A DNA stretch of 64,000 nucleotides, from positions 1,116,001-1,180,000 of the forward strand of contig NZ_CP040695.2 of NCBI RefSeq assembly GCF_005954645.2, written 5' to 3'. Position numbers and translations under genes: made by a program. Shown here in pieces: positions 54,638-62,036 of the stretch (position 1 is its first letter; each line of letters begins with the position of its first letter). The notes beneath the pieces are model-generated. The model was not told the origin of the DNA. It did not search any database and saw only the letters and a list, made by a program, of their open reading frames with translations. The stretch comes from Nocardioides sp. S-1144 (lineage in GTDB: Bacteria; Actinomycetota; Actinomycetes; Propionibacteriales; Nocardioidaceae).

Positions 54638-55078
54638 GCAAGCGAGCCCCCGCGAAACCCACGCCGGAGGTCGAGCAAGCAAGCGCCAGCGAGCGCCGAC
54701 GAAACCGGTCCCGCGCTGCCGGAGGTTGAGCAAGCGAGCGCCAGCGAGCGCCGACGAAACCGGTCCCACCCCGCCGGAGGTTGAGCAAGCGAGCGCCAGC
54801 GAGCGCCGACGAAACCTGCCGAACCGCTCCGTCCACGCCAGCCACCCCGCCGGAGGTTGAGCAAGCGAGCGCCAGCGAGCGCCGACGAAACCTGCCGAAC
54901 CGCTCCGCCCGCGCCAGCCACCCCGCCGGAGGTTGAGCAAGCGAGCGCCAGCGAGCGCCGACGAAACCGGTCCCACCCCGCCGGAGGTTGAGCAAGCGAG
55001 CGCCAGCGAGCGCCGACGAAACCGGTCCCACCCCGCCGAAGGTTGATCAAGCGAGCGCCAGCGAGCGCCGACGAAACC
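54629..55078 (+). repeat. Array 1 of 41-bp repeats, forward orientation
   Basis: The unit begins GGAGGTTGAGCAAGCGAGCG, then CCAGCGAGCGCCGACGAAACC (41 bp). Seven near-identical copies start at 54666, 54721, 54776, 54852, 54928, 54983 and 55038, and a shortened copy is at 54629-54659. The steps are 55, 55, 76, 76, 55, 55 bp, so only two spacer types occur, 14 bp (GGTCCCACCCCGCC and a variant) and 35 bp (ending in the same CACCCCGCC). The 527-bp stretch 54638-55164 contains this array and no gene. The same unit occurs inverted at 55524-55829 beyond the GIY-YIG gene. Confidence 0.95.
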
Positions 55079-55164
55079 CCGGCCAGCCGCGCGCCCAGCC
55101 CCCCCATCCACAGGCACGCACACCTGCAGTTTCAGCCCGCACCCCGACCGGGCACCGGTGACGC

Positions 55165-55503
55165 ATGGCCTGGACCTACCTCCTCGAGTGCGCGGACGGC
55201 TCCTACTACGCCGGCAGCACGACCCAACCGCTGGAGACCCGCGAGTCCCAGCACAACCTCGGCCTCGGCTCCCGCTACACCCGCCGTCCTGGACGTCGAC
55301 CGGTGCGGCTCGTCTGGCACGCCGAGTTCCCGCGGGTCGAGGACGCGTTCCGGTTCGAGAAGCAGATCCAGGGGTGGAGCCGCGCGAAGAAGCAGGCGCT
55401 GATCGCCGGCGAGCACGACCAGTTGCCCGGCCTCGCCCGCGGACGAGGTCGCCCTGCGCCGCCGTCCGCGCCTGCTGCGGGTGGGGGTGAGGACGGTGGT
55501 TGA
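55165..55503 (+). CDS. GIY-YIG nuclease family protein, flanked by inverted repeat arrays
   Basis: A 112-residue single-domain GIY-YIG protein. The degenerate GIY...YIG pair is YLLECADGSYYAGST (residues about 5-19), followed by the arginine region (QHNLGLGSRYTRRPGR) and the catalytic-type glutamate in FRFEKQIQGWSRAKKQALI. The last 25 residues are low-complexity Gly/Pro. The family cleaves DNA strands with a metal ion, but small members are poorly characterised. The gene sits between two head-to-head arrays of one 41-bp repeat, and its stop codon lies in a segment duplicated 85 bp further on. A link between the nuclease and repeat spread is inference. Confidence 0.82.
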   Translation: MAWTYLLECADGSYYAGSTTQPLETRESQHNLGLGSRYTRRPGRRPVRLVWHAEFPRVEDAFRFEKQIQGWSRAKKQALIAGEHDQLPGLARGRGRPAPPSAPAAGGGEDGG

Positions 55504-55523
55504 GTCGGCGTCCTCGGCCCGGG

Positions 55524-55829
55524 GGTTTCGTCGGCGCTCGCCGGGGCTCGCTTGCTCAACCTCCGGTGGGAGCGAGGGCGGTGGTTGAGTCGGCGTCCTC
55601 GGCCGGGGGTTTCGTCGGCGCTCGCTGGGGCTCGCTTGCTCAACCTCCGGACGTCGGCCGGTTTCGTCGGCGCTCGCTGGGGCTCGCTTGCTCAACCTCC
55701 GGTGGTGCCGGTTTCGTCGGCGCTCGCTGGGGCTCGCTTGCTCAACCTCCGGTGGTGCCGGTTTCTCCGGGGCTCGCTTGCTCAACCTCCGGCGGTGCCG
55801 GTTTCGGCGGGGGTCGTTGGATCAACCTC
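55524..55829 (-). repeat. Array 2 of 41-bp repeats, inverted orientation
   Basis: Four full copies in reverse orientation (55524-55564, 55608-55648, 55660-55700, 55710-55750), one with a 10-bp internal deletion (55760-55790) and one degenerate (55800-55829). They match the inverse of the array 1 unit at about 40 of 41 bases, sharing one fixed change (GGGGCTC for GGCGCTC). The first two lie in an 84/85-bp tandem duplication that also carries GGTGGTTGAGTCGGCGTCC. The last copy contains the stop codon of the convergent YchJ-like gene. The 318 bp from 55504 to 55821 hold no gene. Confidence 0.93.
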
Positions 55830-56199
55830 GGGTGGGGTCGGGGAGGGCGTCGAGGTAGAACCAGCGGCCGGCGCGGTGCTCGAAGCGGCTGCGCTCGTGG
55901 AGGCGGCCGGGGCGGCCGTCCTGCTCGAATGTCGCGGTGAACTCGACCTCGTCGCCCGAGGCGTCCTCGACGACGAGACCGGTCCAGCGCAGGGTCGGGT
56001 CGGGGTTCACGTCGAGGGGGCGGGTGCGGGGGTGCCAGGTGCGCCAGACGTAGCCGCCGTCGCCGACGGCGTACGCGGCGTACCGGGAGCGCATCAGCTC
56101 CTCCGGCGTCCCGGCCTGGGCGGCACCGCGGTGCAGGCGGCCGCAGCAGGCGTCGTACGTCGCGCCGGTGCCGCAGGGGCAGTCGGGTCGCAGGCTCAC
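55822..56199 (-). CDS. YchJ-family (UPF0225) SEC-C motif protein
   Basis: A 125-residue protein with an N-terminal SEC-C zinc motif (CPCGTGATYDACCG) and the YchJ core: PEELMRSRYAAYAVGDGGYV, TWHPRTRP and VEFTATFEQDGRPGRLHERS, an NTF2-like fold. The C-terminal SEC-C motif of longer relatives is absent. Function is unknown. The GTG at 56199 gives the usual family N-terminus and follows a GATGAT box by 7 nt. ATG codons at 56208 and 56211 are alternatives. The stop at 55822 falls inside the last degenerate repeat of array 2, so the repeat has replaced or capped the gene's end. Confidence 0.85.
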   Translation of the reverse strand: MSLRPDCPCGTGATYDACCGRLHRGAAQAGTPEELMRSRYAAYAVGDGGYVWRTWHPRTRPLDVNPDPTLRWTGLVVEDASGDEVEFTATFEQDGRPGRLHERSRFEHRAGRWFYLDALPDPTRG

Positions 56200-56299
56200 G
56201 GGCCCCATCATCGCGCCGGCACCCGTCGAACCAGGCGTCCGCCTCGCCGACGGAGCCGCTTCGGAGCCCTGCCGGGGGACCGCGTTCGGACCGCGGGAG

Positions 56300-56305
56300 T
56301 AGCGT
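56300..56305 (+). promoter_or_regulatory. -10 box for MoxR ATPase gene
   Basis: TAGCGT is 6 nt before a GTG at 56312 and 3 nt before the ATG at 56309. The common 6-nt spacing in this window favours GTG 56312 as the true leaderless start. Confidence 0.5.
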
Positions 56306-56308
56306 GAA

Positions 56309-57697
56309 ATGGTGACTCGACCCACCATCTCCACCCTCGGCGAGCTGCGCGCCGCCGGGCACGTCCAGAAGTCCCTCCGCACCGAGATCCGCGACAACCT
56401 GCTGGCCAAGCTGGCCGCCGGGGAGGATCCCTGGCCCGGCCTCCACGGCTTCGAGAACACCGTCGTCCCGCAGCTCGAGCGGGCCCTCATCGCGGGCCAC
56501 GACATCGTCCTGCTCGGTGAGCGCGGCCAGGGCAAGACCCGGCTGCTGCGCACCATGGTTGGCCTGCTCGACGAGTGGACGCCGGTCCTCGCCGGCTCCG
56601 ACCTCGGTGAGCACCCCTTCGAGCCGATCACCCACGAGTCCCGTCGCCGCGCGACGGAGGAGGGCGACCGGCTGCCGGTCGAGTGGCGCCACCGCGACGA
56701 GCGGTACGCCGAGAAGCTCGCCACCCCCGACACCAGCGTCGCCGACCTGATCGGCGACGTGGACCCGATGAAGGTCGCCGAGGGCCGCTCGCTCGGCGAC
56801 CCCGAGACCATCCACTTCGGCCTGATCCCGCGCAGCCACCGCGGCATCGTGGCGATCAACGAGCTGCCCGACCTGGCCGAGCGGATCCAGGTGGCGATGC
56901 TCAACGTGATGGAGGAGCGCGACATCCAGATCCGCGGGTACGTCGTGCGGCTCCCGCTCGACGTCCTCGTCGTGGCCAGCGCCAACCCCGAGGACTACAC
57001 CAACCGCGGCCGGATCATCACCCCGCTCAAGGACCGCTTCGGCGCCGAGATCCGCACGCACTACCCGACCGAGCTGGACGCGGAGATCGCCGTCATCCGC
57101 CAGGAGGCCGACCTGGTCGCCGACGTCCCCGACTACCTCGTCGAGATCCTGGCCCGCTTCACCCGCCAGCTGCGGGAGTCGTCGTCGGTCGACCAGCGCT
57201 CGGGCGTCTCGGCCCGCTTCGCGATCGCCGGCGCCGAGACGATCGCCGCCGCCGCGCTGCACCGCGCGACCGTCCAGCACGAGGACGACGCGGTGGCCCG
57301 GGTGGTCGACCTCGAGACCGCCGTCGACGTCCTCGGCGGCAAGATCGAGTTCGAGACCGGCGAGGAGGGGCGCGAGGACGAGGTCCTCACCCACCTGCTC
57401 CGCACCGCGACCGCAGAGACCGTCCGGGCGCACTTCCGCGGCCTCGACCTCGGCGTCCTCGTGGCCGCCATCGAGAACGGCGCCATGGTCACCACCGGCG
57501 AGCAGGTCACCGCCCGCGACTTCCTCACCGGCCTGCCGGTGCTCGGCGAGTCCGAGCTGTACGACGACATCTGCGACCGTCTCGGCGCCTCCGACGACGG
57601 CACCCGCGCCGGCGCCATCGAGCTCGCGCTCGAGGGCCTCTACCTCGCCCGCAAGATCGGCAAGGACTCCGACGGATCCGAGACGGTCTATGGCTAG
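56309..57697 (+). CDS. MoxR/magnesium-chelatase-like AAA+ ATPase
   Basis: A 462-residue AAA+ protein. Walker A LLGERGQGKTRLL (about residue 70), an insertion, then the Mg-chelatase-like GIVAINELPDL (Walker B type), VAMLNVMEERDIQIRGY (sensor 1 region before VVASANPEDYTNRG) and an arginine-finger segment PLKDRFGAEIRTHYP. The C-terminal lid follows from about 260. Such ATPases remodel or load partners that carry a VWA domain, and the next gene (8 bp overlap) encodes exactly such a protein. The target process is unknown. An in-frame GTG at 56312 may be the true start. Confidence 0.9.
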   Translation: MVTRPTISTLGELRAAGHVQKSLRTEIRDNLLAKLAAGEDPWPGLHGFENTVVPQLERALIAGHDIVLLGERGQGKTRLLRTMVGLLDEWTPVLAGSDLGEHPFEPITHESRRRATEEGDRLPVEWRHRDERYAEKLATPDTSVADLIGDVDPMKVAEGRSLGDPETIHFGLIPRSHRGIVAINELPDLAERIQVAMLNVMEERDIQIRGYVVRLPLDVLVVASANPEDYTNRGRIITPLKDRFGAEIRTHYPTELDAEIAVIRQEADLVADVPDYLVEILARFTRQLRESSSVDQRSGVSARFAIAGAETIAAAALHRATVQHEDDAVARVVDLETAVDVLGGKIEFETGEEGREDEVLTHLLRTATAETVRAHFRGLDLGVLVAAIENGAMVTTGEQVTARDFLTGLPVLGESELYDDICDRLGASDDGTRAGAIELALEGLYLARKIGKDSDGSETVYG

Positions 57698-59744
57698 GAC
57701 GCGCTCGAACCGGTTCAAGAAGTACGACGGCGGCGACCCGCTCGCCCCGCCGGTCGACCTGGCCGAGGCGCTCGACGCCATCGGCGAGGACGTGATGGCC
57801 GGCTACAGCCCCGAGCGCGCGATGCGGGAGTTCCTGCGCCGCGGTGGCCAGGACCAGCGCGGGCTCGACGACCTCGCCCGCCGGGTCGCCGAGCGGCGCC
57901 GGGAGCTGCTGGAGCAGCACGACCTCGACGGCACGCTGCAGGAGGTCCGCGAGCTGCTCGACAACGCCGTCCTCGAGGAGCGCAAGCAGCTGGCGCGCGA
58001 CGCGATGATGGACGACGGCGACCGCGCCCTGCGCGAGATGCAGATGGACAACCTGCCGCCCAACACCGCCGCCGCGGTCAGCGAGCTCGGCGGCTACGAC
58101 TGGCAGAGCAGCCAGGCCCGCGAGGACTTCGAGAAGATCAAGGACCTCCTCGGTCGTGAGCTGCTCGACCAGCGCTTCGCCGGCATGAAGCAGGCGCTCG
58201 AGAACGCCTCGGAGGCCGACCGCGCCGCCGTCCAGGAGATGCTCGGCGACCTCAACGAGCTGCTCGACAAGCACCGGCGCGGCGAGGACACCCAGCAGGA
58301 CTTCGACGACTTCATGGCCGAGCACGGGGAGTACTTCCCGGAGGGCCCGGAGAACCTCGAGGAGCTGCTGGACACGATGGCCCAGCGGGCCGCGGCCGCC
58401 CAGCGGATGCTCAACTCGATGTCGCCCGAGCAGCGCCAGGAGCTGATGGAGCTCAGCGCCCAGGCGTTCGGGTCGCCCGAGCTGATGGACCAGCTCGCGC
58501 AGCTCGACTCCAACCTGCAGTCGCTGCGTCCCGGCGAGGACTGGGGCGGCTCGGAGCAGATGGGCGAGGGCGGCGAGGGGGTCGGGCTCGGCGACGGCAC
58601 CGGGGTCTTCCAGGACCTCGCCGACCTCGACCAGCTCTCGGAGCAGCTCGCCCAGTCCTACGGCGGGGCGCGGCTCGACGACCTCGACCTCGACGCACTG
58701 TCCCGCCAGCTCGGTGACGAGGCCGCCGTCGACGCCCGCACCCTCCAGCAGCTGGAGAAGGCGCTGCGCGACGGCGGCACCCTGCGTCGCGGGTCCGACG
58801 GCCAGCTCAGCCTGACGCCGAAGGCGATGCGCCAGCTCGGCAAGGCGCTGCTGCGCGACGTCGCGCAGAAGCTCAGCGGCCGGCAGGGCCAGCGCGACCT
58901 CGACAGGGCGGGTGCCTCGGGGGAGCGCTCGGGGGCGACCCGCGAGTGGCAGTTCGGCGACACCGAGCCGTGGGACATCCCGCGCTCGGTGCTCAACGGC
59001 GTCCGCCGGCGCGCGACCGACCCGACCGACCGGCGCGCGCTGGCCATCGACGACGTCGAGGTGCAGGAGACCGAGGCGCGCACGCAGGCCGCCGTCGCGC
59101 TGCTGGTCGACACGTCGTTCTCGATGGCGATGGACGGCCGGTGGGTGCCGATGAAGCGGACCGCGCTGGCGCTGCACACGCTGATCCGCACCCGGTTCCG
59201 CGGTGACCACCTCCAGCTCATCGGCTTCGGGCGGCAGGCGGAGGTGATGGACATCGAGCAGCTCACCGCGCTCGACGCGATGTGGGACAAGGGCACCAAC
59301 CTGCACCACGCCCTGCTGCTGGCCAACCGGCACTTCCGCAAGCACCCGAACGCCCAGCCCGTGCTGCTCGTCGTCACCGACGGCGAGCCGACCTCGCACC
59401 TCGAGGCCAGCGGCGAGGTCTACTTCTCCTACCCGCCGCACCCGATGACGATCGCCCACGCCGTCCGCGAGCTCGACAACTCGCGCCGGATGGGGGCGCA
59501 GACGACGTTCTTCCGGCTCGGGGACGACCCCGGCCTGGCCCGGTTCATCGAGCAGATGGCCCAGCGGGTCGACGGGCGGGTGGTGAGCCCCGAGCTCGAC
59601 GACCTCGGCGCCGCCGTCGTCGGCTCCTACCTCGGCTCGCGCGATGCCGGCCGACCCGGGGGATCGGGCGGGATCATGTCCGGCCTCCGGTCGCACTACG
59701 GCGACTGGCTCGGGGGCCGCGGCTCCTGGGTCGGCGACGACTGA
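57690..59744 (+). CDS. VWA-domain protein, partner of MoxR ATPase
   Basis: A 684-residue cytoplasmic protein. The first 440 residues are mostly helical and acidic, with long Glu/Leu/Gln-rich stretches (LEELLDTMAQRAAAAQ, MLNSMSPEQRQELME) that may form coiled coils. The C-terminal von Willebrand A domain (about 460-640) has the metal-ion site DTSFSMAM (DxSxS) and TDGEPTSH, so the MIDAS looks intact. It overlaps the MoxR gene by 8 bp. Pairs like this work as metal-dependent chaperone/insertion machines in other systems (e.g. chelatase BchI/BchD type). What this pair acts on is not evident. A long hairpin terminator follows. Confidence 0.88.
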   Translation: MARTRSNRFKKYDGGDPLAPPVDLAEALDAIGEDVMAGYSPERAMREFLRRGGQDQRGLDDLARRVAERRRELLEQHDLDGTLQEVRELLDNAVLEERKQLARDAMMDDGDRALREMQMDNLPPNTAAAVSELGGYDWQSSQAREDFEKIKDLLGRELLDQRFAGMKQALENASEADRAAVQEMLGDLNELLDKHRRGEDTQQDFDDFMAEHGEYFPEGPENLEELLDTMAQRAAAAQRMLNSMSPEQRQELMELSAQAFGSPELMDQLAQLDSNLQSLRPGEDWGGSEQMGEGGEGVGLGDGTGVFQDLADLDQLSEQLAQSYGGARLDDLDLDALSRQLGDEAAVDARTLQQLEKALRDGGTLRRGSDGQLSLTPKAMRQLGKALLRDVAQKLSGRQGQRDLDRAGASGERSGATREWQFGDTEPWDIPRSVLNGVRRRATDPTDRRALAIDDVEVQETEARTQAAVALLVDTSFSMAMDGRWVPMKRTALALHTLIRTRFRGDHLQLIGFGRQAEVMDIEQLTALDAMWDKGTNLHHALLLANRHFRKHPNAQPVLLVVTDGEPTSHLEASGEVYFSYPPHPMTIAHAVRELDNSRRMGAQTTFFRLGDDPGLARFIEQMAQRVDGRVVSPELDDLGAAVVGSYLGSRDAGRPGGSGGIMSGLRSHYGDWLGGRGSWVGDD

Positions 59745-59763
59745 GCCGGCCCCGGCACGGCAC

Positions 59764-59803
59764 GAGGCCCGCTCCTCCGTCGATCGACGGAGGAACGGGC
59801 CTC
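59764..59803. terminator. Long bidirectional terminator hairpin
   Basis: GAGGCCCG and CGGGCCTC flank a perfect inner palindrome (TCCTCCGTCGA/TCGACGGAGGA), with one C-A mismatch between. It stands 19 bp after the VWA gene and 44 bp past the stop of the convergent small secreted protein gene, so it serves both. Confidence 0.85.
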
Positions 59804-59847
59804 GGTTACGTGCTGGTCGTGCTGGTCGTGCTGGGCTGTCGCGAACG

Positions 59848-60282
59848 TCAGCCGGGGATGATGCAGCCGATGACCTTGGCGGTCCGGGCGTTGCGCGGCG
59901 TCTTCGCGGCGACGACCTCGAAGCAGTTGCCGATCCGGCCGTCGAAGGCGATGCGGAACTTGCCCTTGCCGTTGGTGCGGGCGGACTTGTAGGCGCGGAA
60001 CGGCTTGTTCTTGCTGACGGCCTTCCGGAGGAGGACCTTCTTGTTCTTGAACGTGGGGATCTTGCCGAGGGCGGCGAACTTGCCGCCGCCGGTCTCCACC
60101 CCGCGGACGCTCTTCATCTTGTGGCGCGGCAGGGCCGCCTTGGCGGCCGGGGCGGCCGACGACGCGGAGAACCGGTCGGCGGACGGGGCGGCGGCGGTCG
60201 ACGGCGAGGCGACCAGCGAGGTCATCGTGGCGGCCATGACCAGGGCGGCCACGGCAGCGATGGTGCGGAACATGCGCATGCG
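59848..60282 (-). CDS. Small secreted basic protein of unknown function
   Basis: A 144-residue exported protein I do not recognise. Signal peptide (about 1-33; MFRTIAAVAALVMAATM, cleavage near STAAA), an Ala/Ser-rich spacer, then a compact Lys-rich region with KNKKVLLRKAVSKNKPFRAY, KGKFRIAFDGRIGNCFEVV and a final VIGCIIPG containing two cysteines. The beta-strand pattern recalls the small Ig/carboxypeptidase-regulatory-like modules of secreted actinobacterial proteins. ATG 60282 has AAGGGA 6 nt upstream; a second ATG two codons on is possible. Confidence 0.72.
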   Translation of the reverse strand, partial: RMRMFRTIAAVAALVMAATMTSLVASPSTAAAPSADRFSASSAAPAAKAALPRHKMKSVRGVETGGGKFAALGKIPTFKNKKVLLRKAVSKNKPFRAYKSARTNGKGKFRIAFDGRIGNCFEVVAAKTPRNARTAKVIGCIIPG

Positions 60283-60339
60283 AAATCCCTTAGAACGAGT
60301 GAATGGGGTCGGAAACACCTTAGGCTTCGCGGCCCCGGT

Positions 60340-61221
60340 CTAAACCTCCTGGGTCCCACGAGCTTCGTCGCGGTGCCGGCGCAGCACCCCGGCCAGCTCC
60401 TCGATCCCGTCGACCAGGCGGGGTCCCGGCCGGGCCCACATCGCGTCGGCGTCCACGGCGTGCACGAGGACGCCGTCCGGGAGCGTGCCCGCCGCCACCA
60501 GCGCGTCGGCCTGGGCCTGCGCCCCCGCACGGTCGTAGCCGCACGGCGCGACCACGACGACGTCCGGCCGGGCGTCGAGGACGGCCGACCACGGCACCCG
60601 GGTCGACTTCTCGCCCGCGACGCCCAGCACGCACTCGCCGCCGGCCAGGGTGACCATCTCCGGGATCCAGTGCCCCGGGGCGTACGGCGGGTCGGTCCAC
60701 TCCAGGACGACGACCCGCGGCCGGTCCGCGGCCCGCGCGACCCCCTCCCGGACGACGTCCAGGCGCCTGCGCAGGTCGGCCACGAGCCCCTGCGCCGCCG
60801 GGAGCCGGCCGGTGGCCTCCCCGAGCCGGAGCACCGAGGCGAGGACGTCGTCGAGGGTGTGCGGGTCGAGGGTGAGCACGTCGGCGGTGCAGCCGAGGTG
60901 GGCCAGGGCGTCGTCGACGAGGGTGACGTCGATGGCGCACACCGCGCAGAGGTCCTGGGTGACCACGAGGTCGGCGTCGAGGTCGGCCAGGGCGCCGGCG
61001 TCGAGGCGGTAGAGGTCCTCGCCCCGGGCGACGGCCGCGGCCACGTGGGCGTCGATCGCGGCCGGCGTCAGGCCCTCGGGCATCGACGACGTCGACACGA
61101 TCCGGCGCCGTCGGGCCTCCGGCGGGTGGTTGCACTCGAAGGTGACCCCGACGACGTCGTCGCCGGCGCCGACGGCGAAGAGGATCTCGGTGGTGGAGGG
61201 GAGGAGGGAGACGATGCGCAC
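60340..61221 (-). CDS. Cobalamin-binding protein, BtuF-like, cytosolic
   Basis: A 293-residue type III periplasmic-binding-fold protein close to the actinobacterial 'cobalamin-binding protein' group: RIVSLLPSTTEILFAVGAGD, GVTFECNHPPEAR, DLVVTQDLCAVCAID, and WTDPPYAPGHWIPEMV. BtuF relatives bind B12 for ABC import, but this chain starts directly with the fold and has no signal peptide, so it should stay in the cytoplasm. It could handle cobalamin inside the cell or act as an enzyme-like derivative. GTG 61221 is leaderless (TAGCGT 6 nt upstream). It is unlinked from the riboswitch operon at 12-18 kb. Confidence 0.82.
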   Translation of the reverse strand: MRIVSLLPSTTEILFAVGAGDDVVGVTFECNHPPEARRRRIVSTSSMPEGLTPAAIDAHVAAAVARGEDLYRLDAGALADLDADLVVTQDLCAVCAIDVTLVDDALAHLGCTADVLTLDPHTLDDVLASVLRLGEATGRLPAAQGLVADLRRRLDVVREGVARAADRPRVVVLEWTDPPYAPGHWIPEMVTLAGGECVLGVAGEKSTRVPWSAVLDARPDVVVVAPCGYDRAGAQAQADALVAAGTLPDGVLVHAVDADAMWARPGPRLVDGIEELAGVLRRHRDEARGTQEV

Positions 61222-61227
61222 CCGGCC

Positions 61228-61233
61228 ACGCTA
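61228..61233 (-). promoter_or_regulatory. -10 box for leaderless cobalamin-binding protein gene
   Basis: TAGCGT on the minus strand, 6 nt before GTG 61221. It is back to back with the promoter of the TSUP gene: the two -10 boxes are 11 bp apart. Confidence 0.6.
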
Positions 61234-61244
61234 CGGCCCACCAC

Positions 61245-61250
61245 TACGGT
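61245..61250 (+). promoter_or_regulatory. -10 box for leaderless TSUP gene
   Basis: TACGGT is exactly 6 nt before GTG 61257. The two genes start only 35 bp apart in opposite directions, so polymerase binding at one must interfere with the other. Confidence 0.6.
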
Positions 61251-61256
61251 GAGCCG

Positions 61257-62036
61257 GTGAGCGAGCCGACCCTGACCGTGCTCGCGCTGCTGGCGCTGGC
61301 CGGCCTGGTCGCCGGGTACGTCGACGCGGTGGTCGGCGGCGGCGGGCTGGTCCAGCTGCCGGCGCTGCTCCTCGGCCTCCCGGGCGCGAGCCCCGTCGAG
61401 GTCCTGGCCACCAACAAGCTCGGCTCGATCTGCGGGACGTCGGTCAGCTCGATCACCTACTACCGACGGGTGCGCCCGGACCCCCGCACGTTCCTGCCGC
61501 TGATGGGGTTCGCCTTCACCGGCTCGGTGCTCGGCGCGTTCGTCGCCAGCCACATCCCCCGCAGCGCCTTCGACCCGATCGTCCTGGTGGTGCTGGTGCT
61601 GGTCGGCACCTACGTCGTGGTCAAGCCCGACCTCGGCGACGAGACCACGCTGCGCTTCGGCGGCCACCGGCACACGCTGATGGCGGTGCTCACCGGCCTC
61701 GGCGTCGGGTTCTACGACGGCGCCCTCGGCCCGGGCACCGGGAGCTTCTTCGTCTTCCTGCTCGTGGGGCTGCTCGGCTACAACTTCCTCGAGGCCAGCG
61801 CCAAGGCGCGGCTGGCGAACTGGGCGACCAACCTGGCCGCCCTGTGCGTCTTCGTCCCGCAGGGCGCCGTGCTGTGGCACGTGGGCCTGACCCTCGGCGC
61901 GGCCAACCTGGTGGGCGGCTACCTGGGCGCCCGGACCGCCATCGCGAGGGGCGCGGGCTTCGTGCGCGCCTTCTTCATCGTCGTGGTCGCGGGCTTCGCC
62001 GTCCGGATCGGCGGCGGGGTCGTCGGCCTGTGGTGA
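61257..62036 (+). CDS. TSUP-family (TauE/SafE) anion permease
   Basis: A 259-residue membrane protein with about eight transmembrane helices in two repeated halves. The TSUP signatures are GYVDAVVGGGGLVQLPALLL near the N-terminus and GVGFYDGALGPGTGSFFVF at the start of the second half, with ATNKLGS and ARLANWATN. The family exports or imports organosulfur and sulfite-type anions. The substrate is not evident. GTG start, leaderless. Its stop overlaps the next gene's start by 4 bp. Confidence 0.92.
   Translation: MSEPTLTVLALLALAGLVAGYVDAVVGGGGLVQLPALLLGLPGASPVEVLATNKLGSICGTSVSSITYYRRVRPDPRTFLPLMGFAFTGSVLGAFVASHIPRSAFDPIVLVVLVLVGTYVVVKPDLGDETTLRFGGHRHTLMAVLTGLGVGFYDGALGPGTGSFFVFLLVGLLGYNFLEASAKARLANWATNLAALCVFVPQGAVLWHVGLTLGAANLVGGYLGARTAIARGAGFVRAFFIVVVAGFAVRIGGGVVGLW

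Noticed and set aside
54629..55078. CRISPR-like array of 41-bp repeats
   Set aside because: Spacers are of only two lengths and are themselves repeats of each other, copies continue inverted on the other side of a gene, and there is no cas gene. This is a REP-type repeat, not CRISPR.
54601..55123. Long minus-strand open frames rich in VSSALAGARLLNL
   Set aside because: They are translations of the repeat array, repeating every 55 or 76 bp, with no independent coding signal.
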